Below, piece after piece: positions 48,406 through 60,344 of a stretch of 64,000 nt of DNA. Origin of the DNA: Gigaspora margarita (Eukaryota; Glomeromycota; Glomeromycetes; Diversisporales; Gigasporaceae); NCBI GenBank assembly GCA_009809945.1, contig WTPW01000669.1, positions 144,070-208,069 of the forward strand. Direction: 5' to 3'. How positions within the stretch are numbered: position 1 is the first letter of the stretch; each line of letters starts with the position of its first letter. A model generated the notes under the pieces. It was given only the letters and a program-made list of their open reading frames with translations. It searched no databases and was not told the origin of the DNA. The translations under genes were made by a program, and so were the position numbers.

Positions 48406-49147
48406 ATATATACAAAAGGTGGCCAAATGTTATCTTTAATTATAAAAATACTATAACTTCAACTTGCTATAACTTTTTTATATAAATAGATTTAAAAAAT
48501 TTAAGAACGTGGAAGTGTTTAGCTTGCTTTGAATTAACATTTTAATATAGTATTTTTTTTTTACTATTTTTTTTAAAAAAGGATTAGCAATTTGAACTTC
48601 ATCAATTTTATTGGTCGGAACTAGATTGTATGCACTGTATTAGTTCTAATTTAATTGTAAAAAAATTATTTTATTTAAAAAATAATTTTTAAAATAGTTA
48701 ATATAAGCTGTTTTATAGTAATACAAGTCTAAATATAGTTAGTCTAATTCTATATTTGTATAGTAAATCATATGTTTTTATTATTAATAGTTTATAAAAA
48801 AATTGCTAAACTTAAATTTCTTATAACCTTTTATCTACTGATCCAATTTTAATGATTTTACTGCTATTAAAATCAGAAAAGCTAGCTCTACAACATGTTA
48901 AAATTTGAAAGAAATTTAATTAAAAATTTTACTATTTTTTTTTTTAAAAAATTTGATTAAAACATTAGTATTAAAAAAATATCTAAATAATTTTATTATT
49001 TCTAATATATTGTATATTAATATAATATATTAAAAATTTTATAATTAATAATTTATTTAATTAAAACTAAGTTTTTAAAATTTAATATACTATAGTCAAA
49101 TATAAAAATAAATAAAATATATTTAGTTAAATTTTTGAGTTTTACTA

Positions 49148-49492
49148 AAACGCACCTATGGTGTTTTATACTATGTTATACAAAACTATTAGAATAGCCA
49201 ATCAAAATTTAAGATCAGATGTAATATAAAATTTCATTTTTTTGTTTATTTTTTAAAAAAAAAACATTTATATCTCAAAATTTTGCTTATGAAACCAACT
49301 TTGGGGCTCTAATAAAAAAAATTCCTTGCTAAATTTGTATATACTAATGCCCTGATAAAATCCCAGGCCTTACCCTAACTCTAAAGTAATCAAAATTTAT
49401 TTTTTGTTTTATAAAAATTTATTTTTTTGTTTTTGTTACACAGATTTGCAAATCTAATTTACCTATAGTGGTAAAACACCATAAGTGCGTTT
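49148..49492. mobile_element. 345 bp TA-flanked MITE
   Basis: Ends aaacgcacctatggtgtttt and inverse aaacgcacttatggtgtttt are bordered by TA (49146-49147 and 49493-49494). The interior contains ccaatcaaaatttaagatca and copy 3 of the gatcaggtgtaatata repeat. Confidence 0.85.
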
Positions 49493-49566
49493 TATATTAA
49501 TTGAAATTTTTTAAAACTTAATTATTGAATTTATATTGAATTATTATATAAATCTTTAAAATCTAT

Positions 49567-49680
49567 AACTTTTGATACTAATCTAATTTAAATAATTTAA
49601 CTATCAAAATAATTCTCTCAATGAGATAATCATTTTGATAGTTAATCATTTAAATTGGATTAGTAAATCAAAGCTATAGG
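49567..49680. repeat. Short module hairpin
   Basis: Arms actaatctaatttaaataat with taactatcaaaat and their inverse meet at ctctcaatgagat. This is a minimal stand-alone version of the inverted module seen in the large foldback elements. Confidence 0.7.
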
Positions 49681-50194
49681 TCTTTTATTATTAAAATTGT
49701 AATATTATACAAGAACATATTAGTACTTTATTCAGTACTATAACTCTTTTTTTTATATAATAACTTTAGATAAAATTTTACAAACTTTTTTGCAATTGTT
49801 ATATGTTTAATAGCACAAAAAAACAAGTGATTTTAATTAGTTAGCTTTTAAAAAAACTAAAATTTTTAAGATATTTATTAATTTTTTTTAAAAAATCAAA
49901 CAAATTTGAATTTTTTAAAAAAAATATTAAATCAAAAAATTATATAACATTTTTTTAAAAGGATGTTTATATATATTTAGTTATTATATATATTTTTTTG
50001 ATTGCTTATTAATATGTAAAAATTTGAGTTATTGTATTTAATTAAAGTATATAAAAATGGTATATTATGTTTAATAAAATTATTAATATACAAAATTTTT
50101 TTAAACTTGCTAATATAACTTTTGTTAAATTAGCTAACTTTTAAATATACCAAAATAAAGTATAAATATATATTTATATTTGGGTGTTATTTTA

Positions 50195-51446
50195 TGGAGA
50201 CATGTCGCCATGGCGACCCCGTGATCGACCAATCAAAGTCGATCATGTGTATCCTTATATTTTTTTGTTTTTTTTTTTTTTTAAGTTTTTTTTTTAAGTT
50301 TTTTTTTTTTTTAATAATTTTTAATTTTTTAAGTTTTTTTTTATTTTAATAATAATTTATTAATTTAATTTTTTTTTTTTTTAAATTTATAAAGAAAACA
50401 GAACGAAATGAGAAGAAAAACGAAACGAAAATGGATGAAATACGGGACGAAAAAATGGGACGCTAACGGGATTTTTTTTTTTAATTTATTAATTTATTTT
50501 TATTTTTAAATTTTAATTTATTTTTTTTTAGTCGAATACAGGAACGAAAATGAGAAGAACACGGGATGAAAACGAAGAAACACGGCACGAAAACGGGATG
50601 AAAATAGTGGACAAAAACAAGAAGAAAACGAAACGGGAATGGCAAGAAAACAGGATGAAAACGAGGATAAGAATGGCAGACTAAAGATCGACCAAGAACA
50701 AAGAAAAAATCCACCAAGAAATGACTGGAAACCCCCACCGAAAAATGATGAATTTACTGAAAGAACCCACGAAAACTAACGAAGTTACTGAAGGAACCCA
50801 AAAATGACAAAGAACTTATAGAAAACCCTACCGAAAACTGACTAAAACTCACCAAAAAACGACAAAGAATCTTAAAAAGACGAAGAACCTTAAATAACGA
50901 CGAGTCTATTGAATTAACTACCAAAAAACAACTAGAAGTACCCACAAAAAAACAACCTACTGAATCACCGAAATGCGACTTCACGCTCCTACTGCAGCTC
51001 CAACGACGACTCTAAAGAAACCAGAAAAAAACAACTTACCGAATTACCGAAATACACCGCGACTTACGCTCCTACTCCAACAACCACCAAAATCCATCGC
51101 GACTCCTACTACGGCTTCGAAATCCACCGTGACTCCTACTACGGCTTCGAAATCCACCATGACTCCTACTACGACTCCAATGACTACTGAAATCCACCGC
51201 AACTTCACGCTCCTACTACGGCTCCAACGACAACTCCAACGACAACTCCAGCGACGGCTCCAACGATGGCTCCAGCGACGCTCCAAAAAAAAAAATTAAA
51301 AGTTAATAAATAAATAAAAAAAAATAATAAAACAAATAGAAAAAAAAAATAAATCAAAAAAATAAAAAAAAANATTTATTTATATGATCGGCAATCTGTA
51401 AAATGATTGGCCGATCATATAGGGTCGCCATAGCGACATGTCACCA
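50195..51446. mobile_element. Inverted-repeat element filled with minisatellites
   Basis: Ends tgg(a/t)gacatgtcgc(c/t)atggcga then ccc...gatcg(a/g)ccaatca match inversely over about 38 bp. The interior is not AT-rich like its surroundings. Segment 50395-50720 is a purine-rich run of gaaaacgg(g/a)a(t/c)ga words. Segment 50740-50960 holds gaa.cccaccgaaaa(c/t)ga words. Segment 50970-51290 is a CG-containing ~30 bp minisatellite. Long ORFs on both strands (e.g. 50973-51299 plus) are translations of repeats. No transposase. Confidence 0.75.
50970..51290. repeat. CpG-containing ~30 bp minisatellite
   Basis: Units read ctcctactacggcttcgaaa then tccaccgtga, with variants ctccaacgacaactccaacg. About ten units. 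This is the most CG-rich segment of the right half of the window. Confidence 0.85.
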
Positions 51447-51576
51447 GAAACATTTTTCCTTTATATTTTATATAAATTTAATTTAAAGTTAATAAGAAAA
51501 TTTTTTAAAAATTAAATTTTATAACTGTACTAAATTCAGTATTTTGTACTAAATTCAGTACAGCAAATGGATAGCT

Positions 51577-51800
51577 ATTAATAAAATTCTATAAAATCTT
51601 ATAATTCTCAAATTTTATTAATTAATTCTAACTTTATATACTAAGTAAACTTGTTTTAGCATTTAGAAATACATTAAATTGGTAGAATTATTTTTATTTT
51701 ACTTGAAATTTGGCAATTAGATGCATATTTTTGGATTTTTGATCAAAAAAGTCAAATTTAAGCATTTTTCTTCAAATTTTAAGTAAAATAAAAATAACTA
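51577..51800. repeat. Satellite unit (second palindromic family), partial
   Basis: From attaataaaattctataaaa through ttctaacttta, actaagtaaacttg and tttttgatcaaaaaagtcaa this follows the same order as the units at 55545-56650. It begins at the exact palindrome centre, next to the insertion at 47965-51576. Confidence 0.75.
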
Positions 51801-51904
51801 ATATATGACCTGTTGCATTGCTTTGGAATCAAGTATTATTCTGTACAAATTAATTTAATAAATAATATTATTAAAAGAAAAATGTATTTGTCACACACTG
51901 TGAC

Positions 51905-52578
51905 TAGGGTCTGAAAAAAAAAGCTTGTGATATTTTTGAATTTTTGATAAGCATAAACATAGTATTACACAAATAATGTATAACTATAATTAGTATATGT
52001 AAGTAGTATAATAAATACACTATTAGCAAATGGCTTCATTTGTACCTTACACATGCCTGATGCTAGTGGCAAGCCTTTAAAGTCAAACGGATCAGGCCTA
52101 TGGACCAGCCTGTTGTGCCCAACCCATTTGATTTTGAAGGCTTGCCACTGGTATCAGGCATATGTGAGATACAAATAAAGCTATTTGCTAATAGTGTATT
52201 TATTATACTACTTATATATACTAATTACAGTTAGGGTTCTACAATTTGATTTGATTCAATTTGATTCGATCAAATATTCGATCTCAAATCAAATTCAAAT
52301 ACAGAAATTTCAAATCAAATCAAATTCAAATTGACAAAATATTCAATTCGATTTGAAAATATTTAATAAAAATTACAAATAAATTTGATTTGATTTGATT
52401 TGATCAAATCAAATTCAAATCAAGAGCTTATTCAATTTGATCAAATTCAAATATGCCTAATATTCGATTCGATTTGACTTTGAGGAACTCTAATTACAGT
52501 TATGCATCATTTGTGTAATACTATATTTATGCTTATCAAAAATTCAAAAATATCAAGGCTTTTTTTTTTTAGACCCTA
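51905..52578. mobile_element. Foldback element with hAT-like flanks
   Basis: Ends tagggtctgaaaaaaaaagc and inverse tagggtctaaaaaaaaaaag are bordered by actgtgac and actgtaat (6 of 8 identical, a decayed duplication). Arms of about 160 bp match almost perfectly (tttgataagcataaacatag, aagtagtataataaataca, tttgtaccttacacatgcct). The right arm is split by the MITE at 52231-52491. The loop has ggcaagccttt and its inverse. Confidence 0.85.
52231..52491. mobile_element. 261 bp hAT-type MITE of ATTTGATTT repeats
   Basis: A perfect 8 bp duplication aattacag (52223-52230 and 52492-52499) borders ttagggttc and inverse agagttcc ends. The interior is almost wholly made of tttgattt/aaatcaaa words in both orientations. 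Confidence 0.85.
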
Positions 52579-52613
52579 ACTGTAATATTAAATATTTGTC
52601 ACTAGTTTACATG

Positions 52614-55488
52614 ATTGGTTAATTTATATAAATTAATAAAAAGTTAGATTTAATATACCAAAATTTTCTAACCTTTGAGTAAAAGTATCTTGAAAACCAC
52701 CAAAGTCAAATTCAATAAATTTTTTTTTGTTTGAATTCTATAGATATATAGAATTTTTAAAAAAAGTTTATCAAATTTGACTTGGTAGCTATCAAGATAT
52801 CTTTGCTCAAAGTTTCAAAAAAAAACTCAAAATCAAAATAGAAGTAATAACCAAATTTTTCTAAACTTTGAACGAAGGTATCTTAACAACTACCAAGTTA
52901 AATTTGATAAACTTTTTTTATTTGAATTTTATAGATTCATAGAATTTTAAAAAAAAAAGTTCATAAATTTGACTTGGTAGTTGTTAAACTATCTTTACTC
53001 AAAGTTTCAAAAAAACTTAAAATGTCTATCAAAATAGAAGTAATAACCAAAATTTTCTAAACTTTAAGCAAAGGTATCTTTGACAACTACCAAGTCAATT
53101 TTGATGAACTTTTTTTTTTTTGAATTCTATGAATCCATATAATTTTTTTTAAAAAAAGTTTATCGAATTTGACTTGCTGGTTGTCAAATATCTTTGCTCA
53201 AAGTTTCAAAAAAACTCAAAGTATCTATTAAAATAGTAATAATAACCAAATTTTTCTAAATTTTGAGCAAAGGTATTTTGACAACCACCAAGTCAAATTT
53301 GATATACTTTTTTTATTTGAATTTTATAGATCCATAGAATTCAAAAAAAAAGTTTATTAAATTTGACTAGGTAGTTGTCAAGTTATCTATATTCAAAGTT
53401 TTAAAAAACTCAAAATATCTATCAAAATAGAAGTAATAATCAAAATTTTCTAAATTTTTAGCAAAATATCTTGACAACCACCAAATCAAATTTATGAACT
53501 TTTTTTTTGAATTCTATAGAACCCCAGACATCCAGTATAAAGGTCATACTTGAAATTTTTCAGCAAAAACACCTAAAATTTGAGAAGCAAAAAACAGTTT
53601 TTAGCAATTATCTTAGCATCCAGTAGTCCGATTTGAATAAGATTTTTTTAAAATGAAGCTCTCAGTGAGGCACATCTAACAAAAAAAAGTTTATTCAATT
53701 TTATCACTGGATTAGAAGTTATTGAAGTAAATAGATTTTGTCATTTTTAGCAAATTAGATCAAAATTGGCCAAAATCCAGTTATGACCTATATGAGAGAT
53801 GTCTGGGGTCCTAATTCTATAGATCTATAAAGTTTTAAAAAAAAAGTTCATTGAATTTGACTTGGTGTTTGTCAAGATATCTTTGCTCAAAGTTTTAAAA
53901 AAATTCAAAACATTTATTAAAATTGAAGTATAGTAATAACCAAAGTTTTTTAAACTTTGGTAATCTTATCTTGACAACCACCAAGTCAAAATCGATAAAC
54001 TTTTTTTTGTTTGAATTTTATAGATCCATAGTATTCAAAAAAAAAGTTCATTAAATTTGACTTTGTGGTTGTCAAGATATCTTTGTTCAAAGTTTCAAAA
54101 AACTCAAAATGTCTATTAAAATAGAAGTAATCAAATTTTTCTAAACTTTGAGTAAAGACATCTTGACAACTACCAAGTCAAAATTGATGAACTTTTTTCT
54201 ATAAATTTATAGAATTTAAAAAAAATGTTTATCGAATTTGACTTGGTAGTTGTCAAGTACCTTCACTCAAAGTTTAGAAAAATTTGGTTATTACTTATAT
54301 TTTGATAGATGTTTTGAGTTTTTTGAAACTTTAAGTAAAGATATCTTGACAACCACCAAGTCAAATTTAATGAACTTTTTTTTAGATACTATGGATCCAT
54401 AAAATTAAACCAAAAAAAAGTTCATTAAATTTGACTTGGTAGTTGTCAAGATACCTTTGCTCAAATTTAGAAAAATTTGGTTGCTATTTCTATTTTGATA
54501 GATGTTTTGAGTTTTTTGAAACTTTGAGCAAAGATATTTTGACAATCACCTAGTCAAATTCGATAAACTTTTTTTTTTAAAACTATATAGATCTATAGAG
54601 TTCAAAAAAAAAGTTTATTGAATTTGACTCAGTAGTTGTCAAAATACCTTTACTCAAAGTTTAGAAAAATTTGGTTATTACTTCTATTTTAATAAATGTT
54701 TTGAGTTTTTTTGAAACTTTGAGTGAAAGATAACTTGACAACTACCAATTTAACGAACTTTTTTTGAATTCTATAGATCTATAAAATTCAAATAAAAAAA
54801 AGTTCATAGATTTTGACTTGGTAGTTGTCAAGATACCTTGGCTCAAAGTTTAGAAAAATTTGGTTATTACTTCTATTATATTAGACATTTTGAGTTTTTT
54901 TAAAACTTTGAGCAAAGATATCTTGACAACCACCAAGTCAAATTCAATGAATTTATTTTTAAAATTCTATGGATCTATAGAATTTAAAAAAAAAGTTCAT
55001 TGAATTTGCCTTGGTGGTGCCAAGATACCTTTGCTCAAAGTTTAAAAAAATTTGGTTGTTATTTCTATTTTGAATAGACATTTTAAGTTTTGAAACTTTG
55101 AGTGAAGATATCTTGACAACTACCAAGTCAAATTTAATGAACTTTTTTTTTTGAATTCTATGAATCTATAAAATTCAAATAAAAAAGTTTATCGAATTTG
55201 ACTTGTTGGTTGCCAAGATCCTTTGTTCAAAGTTTAAAAAAATTTGGTTATTACTTCTATTTTAATATAGATGTTTTGAGTTTTTTTAAAGCTTTGAGCA
55301 AAGATATCTTGACAACTACCAAGTTAAATTCAATAAACTTTTTTTTTAAATTCTATGGATCTATAGAATTCAAAAAATAAAGTTTATCAAATTTGACTTG
55401 GTGGTTGTCAAGATACCTTTGCTCAAAGTTCAGAAAATTTTAGTATATTAAATCTAATTTGTTTATTGATTTACATAAATTAACCAAT
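52614..55488. mobile_element. Giant hierarchical foldback: 13 mirrored palindromic units
   Basis: Ends attggttaatttatataaat and inverse attggttaatttatgtaaat bound the array. Units of ~190 bp are each palindromic: tatcttgacaaccaccaagt, caaatt..a(a)cttttttt, a gaattctatagatctatag-like centre, then the inverse arm. Centres lie near 52740, 52931, 53130, 53327, 53517, 54020, 54205, 54392, 54585, 54768, 54968, 55160 and 55358. Linkers left of 54205 read aactcaaa..tctatcaaaatagaagt; right of it they are the reverse complement (acttctattttgatagatg). So the whole 2.9 kb is one inverted repeat, six units on each side of a central unit. The arms are ~1.29 kb once the MITE at 53520-53813 is removed. No ORF of substance. 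Confidence 0.85.
53520..53813. mobile_element. 294 bp MITE inserted in unit 5 of the foldback array
   Basis: Ends aaccccagacatcc and inverse aggaccccagacatct are bordered by a 10 bp duplication aattctatag (53510-53519 and 53814-53823). A 9-11 bp duplication suggests a Mutator-like element. Its interior has one copy of the shared module (agcatccagtagtccgattt, gctctcagtgaggcacatct). Confidence 0.88.
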
Positions 55489-55544
55489 TATACTGGCCAC
55501 AATAGGGTCTTTTAATACGTGATTTCAACTATTTTAAACTATAA

Positions 55545-56650
55545 ATTCTGCCAATTTAATGTATTTTTAGGTTCTGAATAAGTTAATTTAGTACATTAAA
55601 TTAGAATTATTTAATAAAATCTTGTGAATCATAAGATTTTATAGAATTTTATTAATAAAATTCTATAAAATCTTATGATTCACAAAATTTTACTAATTAC
55701 TTCTTACTTTATGCACTAAGTAAACTTACTCAGAACCTAAAAATAAACTAATTCAAAAGAATTGTTTGTATTTACTTAAAATTTAAAGAACAGATTCATA
55801 ATTTTGAATTTTTGATCAAAAAATCAAATTTATGCATTTTTCTTCAAATTTCAAGTAAAATAAAATAATGCTACTAATTTAATGTATTTTTAGGTTCTAA
55901 ACAAGTTTATTTAGTACATAAAGTTAGAATTAATTAATAAAATTTGTGAATTATAAGATTTTATAGAATTTTATTAATAAAATTCTATAAAATCTTATGA
56001 TTTACAAAATTTTGCTAATTAATTCTAACTTTATGCACTAAGTAAACTTTTCAGTATCTAAAAATATATTAAACAGCAGAATTATTTTTATTTTATTTGA
56101 AACTTGGAGAAAAGATAATTAAATTTGACTTTTTTGATCAAAAAGCCAAAATTATGGATTATTTCACTAAATTTCAAGCAAAATAAAAATGATTCTGCTA
56201 ATTTAATATATTTTTAGGTTTTGAACAAGTTTACTTAGTATATAAAGTTAGAATTAATTAGTAAAATATTGTAAATTATAAGATTTTATATAATTTTATT
56301 AATAAAATTCTATAAAATCTTATGATTCACAAGATTTTACTAAAATAATTCTAATATAATGCACTAAGTAAACTTACTTGAAATTTGGAAAAAAGATATG
56401 TAAATTTGACTTTTTGATTAAAAATCCAAAATTATGCATCTATTTGCTAAATTTTAAGTAAAATAAAAATTATTCTAATGATTTGGTGTATTTTAGATGC
56501 TGAACAAAGTTTACTTATTGTATACAATTAGAATTAATTAAGAAAAATTTGTGAATTATAAGATTTTATATAATTTTATAATAAAATTCTATAAAATCTT
56601 ATGATTCACAAAATTTTTTAATTAATTTAATTTAATGCACTAAGTAACTT
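55545..56650. repeat. Four-unit palindromic satellite, period about 322 bp
   Basis: Each unit has two palindromes. One is a long one centred on attttatt/aataaaat (centres at 55653, 55975, 56300 and about 56580). The other is a shorter one centred on ttttgatcaaaa. In unit 1 the first is a perfect 64 bp palindrome (55622-55685). Between them are ttttaggttctgaa and gcactaagtaaact blocks. The last period is shortened to about 280 bp. Confidence 0.88.
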
Positions 56651-57364
56651 ATATTTATTAATTTGTTATTTTTAACTTCAGAAACTAATAGTATTTGTTC
56701 CTAGTATTACTGTATTTTCACAAAATAATCACATTATTTTGAGTATATGCATGTTAATTAGAGTCAAGCATAGGCTTTATATTGAAACAAGAATTGATTT
56801 TTTTTAATAATTCTATTTTTCCAAGTAACAACTATGTGTATTATATATAAATAGCTATGCTATATAAGTAGTTGTGCCAAGAGAAAGCTAATACTTGTAT
56901 TACAAATACTGTATATCTGAGTGCATGTTATTTAGAGATGTGCATGAGCATTATTTTGAAGCTTTGCATACTATTTTTAGGAGGCATAATTTTTTAAATA
57001 ATATTATACCTATTATTTATGACAATACAGTATTTACAATTTTAAAGAAGAATAATTACAACTAGAATTAACCCTTGCCTTTCTATCCTAATAAAAACTA
57101 TATATTATTTATTATTAAAATTATCTGTGTAAAAATTAAAATTATATATTTAATAAAAAAATCTATAGAGTGCACTATACATACTATGTCTTGTCTCCAA
57201 TAATAAGCAAACAAAAATATAATTAGTATTAGAGTTAGAGTTTATAGTAAAATTGCAAAAAAAAAGCATTTTTTGTTAATAATATGACAGAGTTACTTTA
57301 GTAAAATTTTGAGATTCAAAAATTTTATAAAAAGTGTATAGTGTATAGTAGATTTCTATATTCA

Positions 57365-57540
57365 GTTTATGTTCAAAAAAGTTTAGTTTAGTTTAATTGA
57401 ATCTGAACTGAACATGAATTTTTGAACTTGAACTGAACATGAACTTATAATTTTTGAATCTAAACTGAACTTGAATATAACAAAAGTTTAGTTCAATGTT
57501 TAGTTCAAAGTTCATGAACATGTTTATGTTCAATAAAATA
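57365..57540. repeat. gaactgaacatgaac repeat cluster
   Basis: Variants of ttgaactgaacatgaa and their inverse (tttagttcaatgtttagttc, gttcatgaacatg) alternate and could fold back. The minus-strand 73-residue ORF across it is a repeat translation. Confidence 0.6.
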
Positions 57541-57699
57541 TATATTATAAATAAAAAAAATTTAAATATTTTTAAAAAAGCTATGATTATTTTACTATTA
57601 GTATAATATACCAATACTGCTATTCACACTACAAATTTTGTATAACATTAACTTTTTTCTATATAGATCATTTTGATTTTGTCACTTAAATATTTTAAT

Positions 57700-57850
57700 T
57701 TTAAAAACTTTTATTAATATTATCTATATAAGTTCTTGACCAAATTTGATAAAAAATTTTTTATACAGATTCATAAAATTAAAATAAAAAGATTTTTATC
57801 AAATTTGGTCAAGAATTCATATAGAAATATCTTCAATAAAAGTTTCTGTA
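57700..57850. repeat. Single palindromic unit of the 52.6 kb type
   Basis: The arm cttgaccaaatttgataaaa and its inverse ttttatcaaatttggtcaag meet at a cagattcataaaattaaaat centre. It has the same layout as the 13-unit array, with a diverged sequence. Confidence 0.6.
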
Positions 57851-58584
57851 AACAATTTTGGTGCCAAAAATCATATAAATTTATATAGATAAAGGATTAT
57901 ATAATAAATAGCATGCTTAGTATATTTGATCTATTTATAGTGACTAATTATCTTCTAGCAGGGGAACTTTTATATTTTTCAGAAATGCACAGGTCTGATC
58001 ATAAGGTAGTTGATCAATTATAAAATGGTTTATATATATAATACACTTTCTGTAAAAACAAATATATAGTTATTAAATATATTACAATTACTTTAGTAAT
58101 TTCAAAGCAAACTAACTTGCATTGTAAATAAATAAAACTATTTATTCAGATTAAAATATAGCTTATAAATACAAGAACTTTATTAAAAAAAGTTTCTTAT
58201 AACAAGTTACATACTTTTTATTTATATTTTTTATATTTTAACTACAGTATAATTAACAAAATTATACTATTGTATATATAAAATGAATCAAACATCTTAT
58301 AGAGAATACACATAATATTCGAAAATAGTTATGAAATAAATAAGTTAATTATTTGAATAACAAAAGAAAAAAGATAAAAAAATAAAAAATATTATTAAAA
58401 TTTATAAATTAAGCAATGCAATATATTTTTATTATCTTTTACTATATAGTAGACAATACTTTAACTCTTAGTATATCTACCTTTTATTGTATAATTTAGT
58501 GTAATTTACTATAATTTAACAAAAAAATGCTTACTAGAAAAGTTCGTTGTTAATAAAGTGTGTATCAATTGTTATTTTTTTTAA

Positions 58585-58972
58585 GGGTAGAGTGTATGTC
58601 GATCATTTTCAATAATAGTAAAATTGTCGTAATATGTATCACAGCATAAAAAATTTACTACTATAGTTAAATAAAATGCATTTTGTTTACATCAAAAAAA
58701 AACATATTTAAGGTATTTTCAATATCCGAATTTTCATTTCAAAGCAAAGAATTTAATATTTTATATTTAATTTTTTAAAAAAACATGCTAAGAAGTTGGT
58801 CATAGTTACGGGTGTTAGACTTTTTTTGCAGGTGCTAAAACAAGTTAAAACCAGTTTTTGATAGTAAATAAAATATCTAGAATATTTGATACATATTAGT
58901 ATTAGCATTTTGTGTTACTGATGATCATAACAATAATTTTCATAGTAAAAATGATATCATTACACTCTACCC
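58585..58972. mobile_element. 388 bp TTAA-flanked MITE
   Basis: Perfect TTAA flanks (58581-58584 and 58973-58976) border gggtagagtgta and its inverse. Subterminal gatcattttcaataatagta and an inverse copy extend the arms. GGG start after TTAA fits Kolobok-like elements (family knowledge). It has more CpG than its surroundings. No ORF. Confidence 0.85.
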
Positions 58973-58979
58973 TTAAGTT

Positions 58980-60340
58980 TGCTTAGATCCAAAAAATACT
59001 AGTTTTATAGTATTATGTTATATAAATATTTGTATAATATCAATTTTAGAAATCATTAAAAACAAAAGTTCCTTGTATTATTTTTTATATTTTTGCTTTG
59101 AAGTTTTTATTCAACTACTTTTTTTATGTTAATTATTTTTTTGTTTCTTAATTTTTTTATAGCAATACATTATTCTTAGTTTTTATTAAACTTTTTTATC
59201 TTGATTGTTTTTTCTTGTTTTTTAATTTTTTTATAGTAATATAATATTAGTTTCAATCTTATTATGTATTTTTTTATTAGAAAAGGATCTATATAAACAA
59301 CTTTAATTTTTTTTATCAGAAAAGGTTAAATAAATAGCTTTCATTCTTTTTTTTTTGAATTTAATTTTTATAATTTTTTAAATATGTTTTCATCAATACA
59401 AAAACAAAAAAAGACTATAAATTTTAGTAAGTATAAATAAATTATTTTTATTGTTTGTATTTTGAAAAATTTTATAAAAAATAATAATTTATTTTAAAGC
59501 TTATAGAAAACACCTTACCAATATTTGTTAGTTGAAGATTGGAATAAATCTTATTTTGAATAGACTTTCTTATATGCTACTTTTCAAAGCTTATAAAATT
59601 CTCTTAATGATGAGTTAATAGATTTAATAAATAAATATAAACAAATTCAAATATATATAAAAAGGCTTTATCTTTTTTAAAATAAATAAAGATTAGTACT
59701 TTCATAATTTGTTTGCAATAATACTTTCAATTAATTGCAACCAATCTAGTTAGAGTGTTACTAATTCATAGATACAAGATTAAGCTGCTTTTTTTATTAA
59801 TAATTTAGTTTTAAAGTTCAGAAACTTATTGGGTAAAACTGTTTTTGGTTATCTTTTATTAATGAAGTGAACCCAATAATTGTATATTTTTGATGTATTA
59901 TAATTAACTTATTGGTATTAAGTACAGTTTTCTGAATATTTTAGTGTATATGTATTAATTAACTATTCTATATTCCATTCTGCCAGCATGGAAGGAATGA
60001 GTATTCAACATTGTAGAGCTTCTAAGATATAGATAATAAATATATTTCATAGCTTTATAATATAATTTTTTGAAATAAAAAATAATTATACTATACTAAA
60101 TAATAGTATATATTTAGTAAATATATACTATAACCCATTCTGCTAGCATAGAGAAGAAAAGTACCTGAGACAATATAGAGCTTCTGAATATGCATATATT
60201 TATGCTTAATTTATATATAAAGAAGCCTATAATAGTATTAATTTAGTATATATATATATATTACTAATTAATATTTATTTATTTTCAAATTTTAGAAACA
60301 ATTATCTAGTTTATATATAAGTATTCTAGATAAAAGGCCA
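58980..60340. other. AT-rich interval, no gene seen
   Basis: T-rich low-complexity sequence. A duplicated motif cccattctgc(c/t)agcat then ggaa/gagaag and gtagagcttct (59970-60020) recurs at 60130-60185. Confidence 0.45.
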
Positions 60341-60344
60341 TATA

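Larger units (their letters stand above)
47965..51576. mobile_element. 3.6 kb insertion in a satellite palindrome
   Basis: Ends gcctatccattt and inverse agctatccattt are bordered by attaat (47959-47964 and 51577-51582). The interior contains tandem repeats (48262-48405), a MITE (49148-49492), a module hairpin (49567-49680) and the 50195-51446 element. No coding region. Possibly several elements in series. Confidence 0.55.
56660..58560. other. AT-rich interval, no gene seen
   Basis: It holds a tgaactgaacatgaac-type repeat cluster (57365-57540), one stand-alone palindromic unit (57700-57850) and otherwise low-complexity AT sequence. Confidence 0.45.

Noticed and set aside
50973..51299. Thr/Pro-rich 108-residue ORF and its Trp/Ser-rich antisense partner
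   Set aside because: Both are translations of a ~30 bp minisatellite without stops. There is no independent evidence of a gene.
52614..55488. CRISPR-like array (regular ~190 bp period)
   Set aside because: The units are palindromic throughout, there are no unique spacers, the orientation flips at the centre, and the context is eukaryotic.
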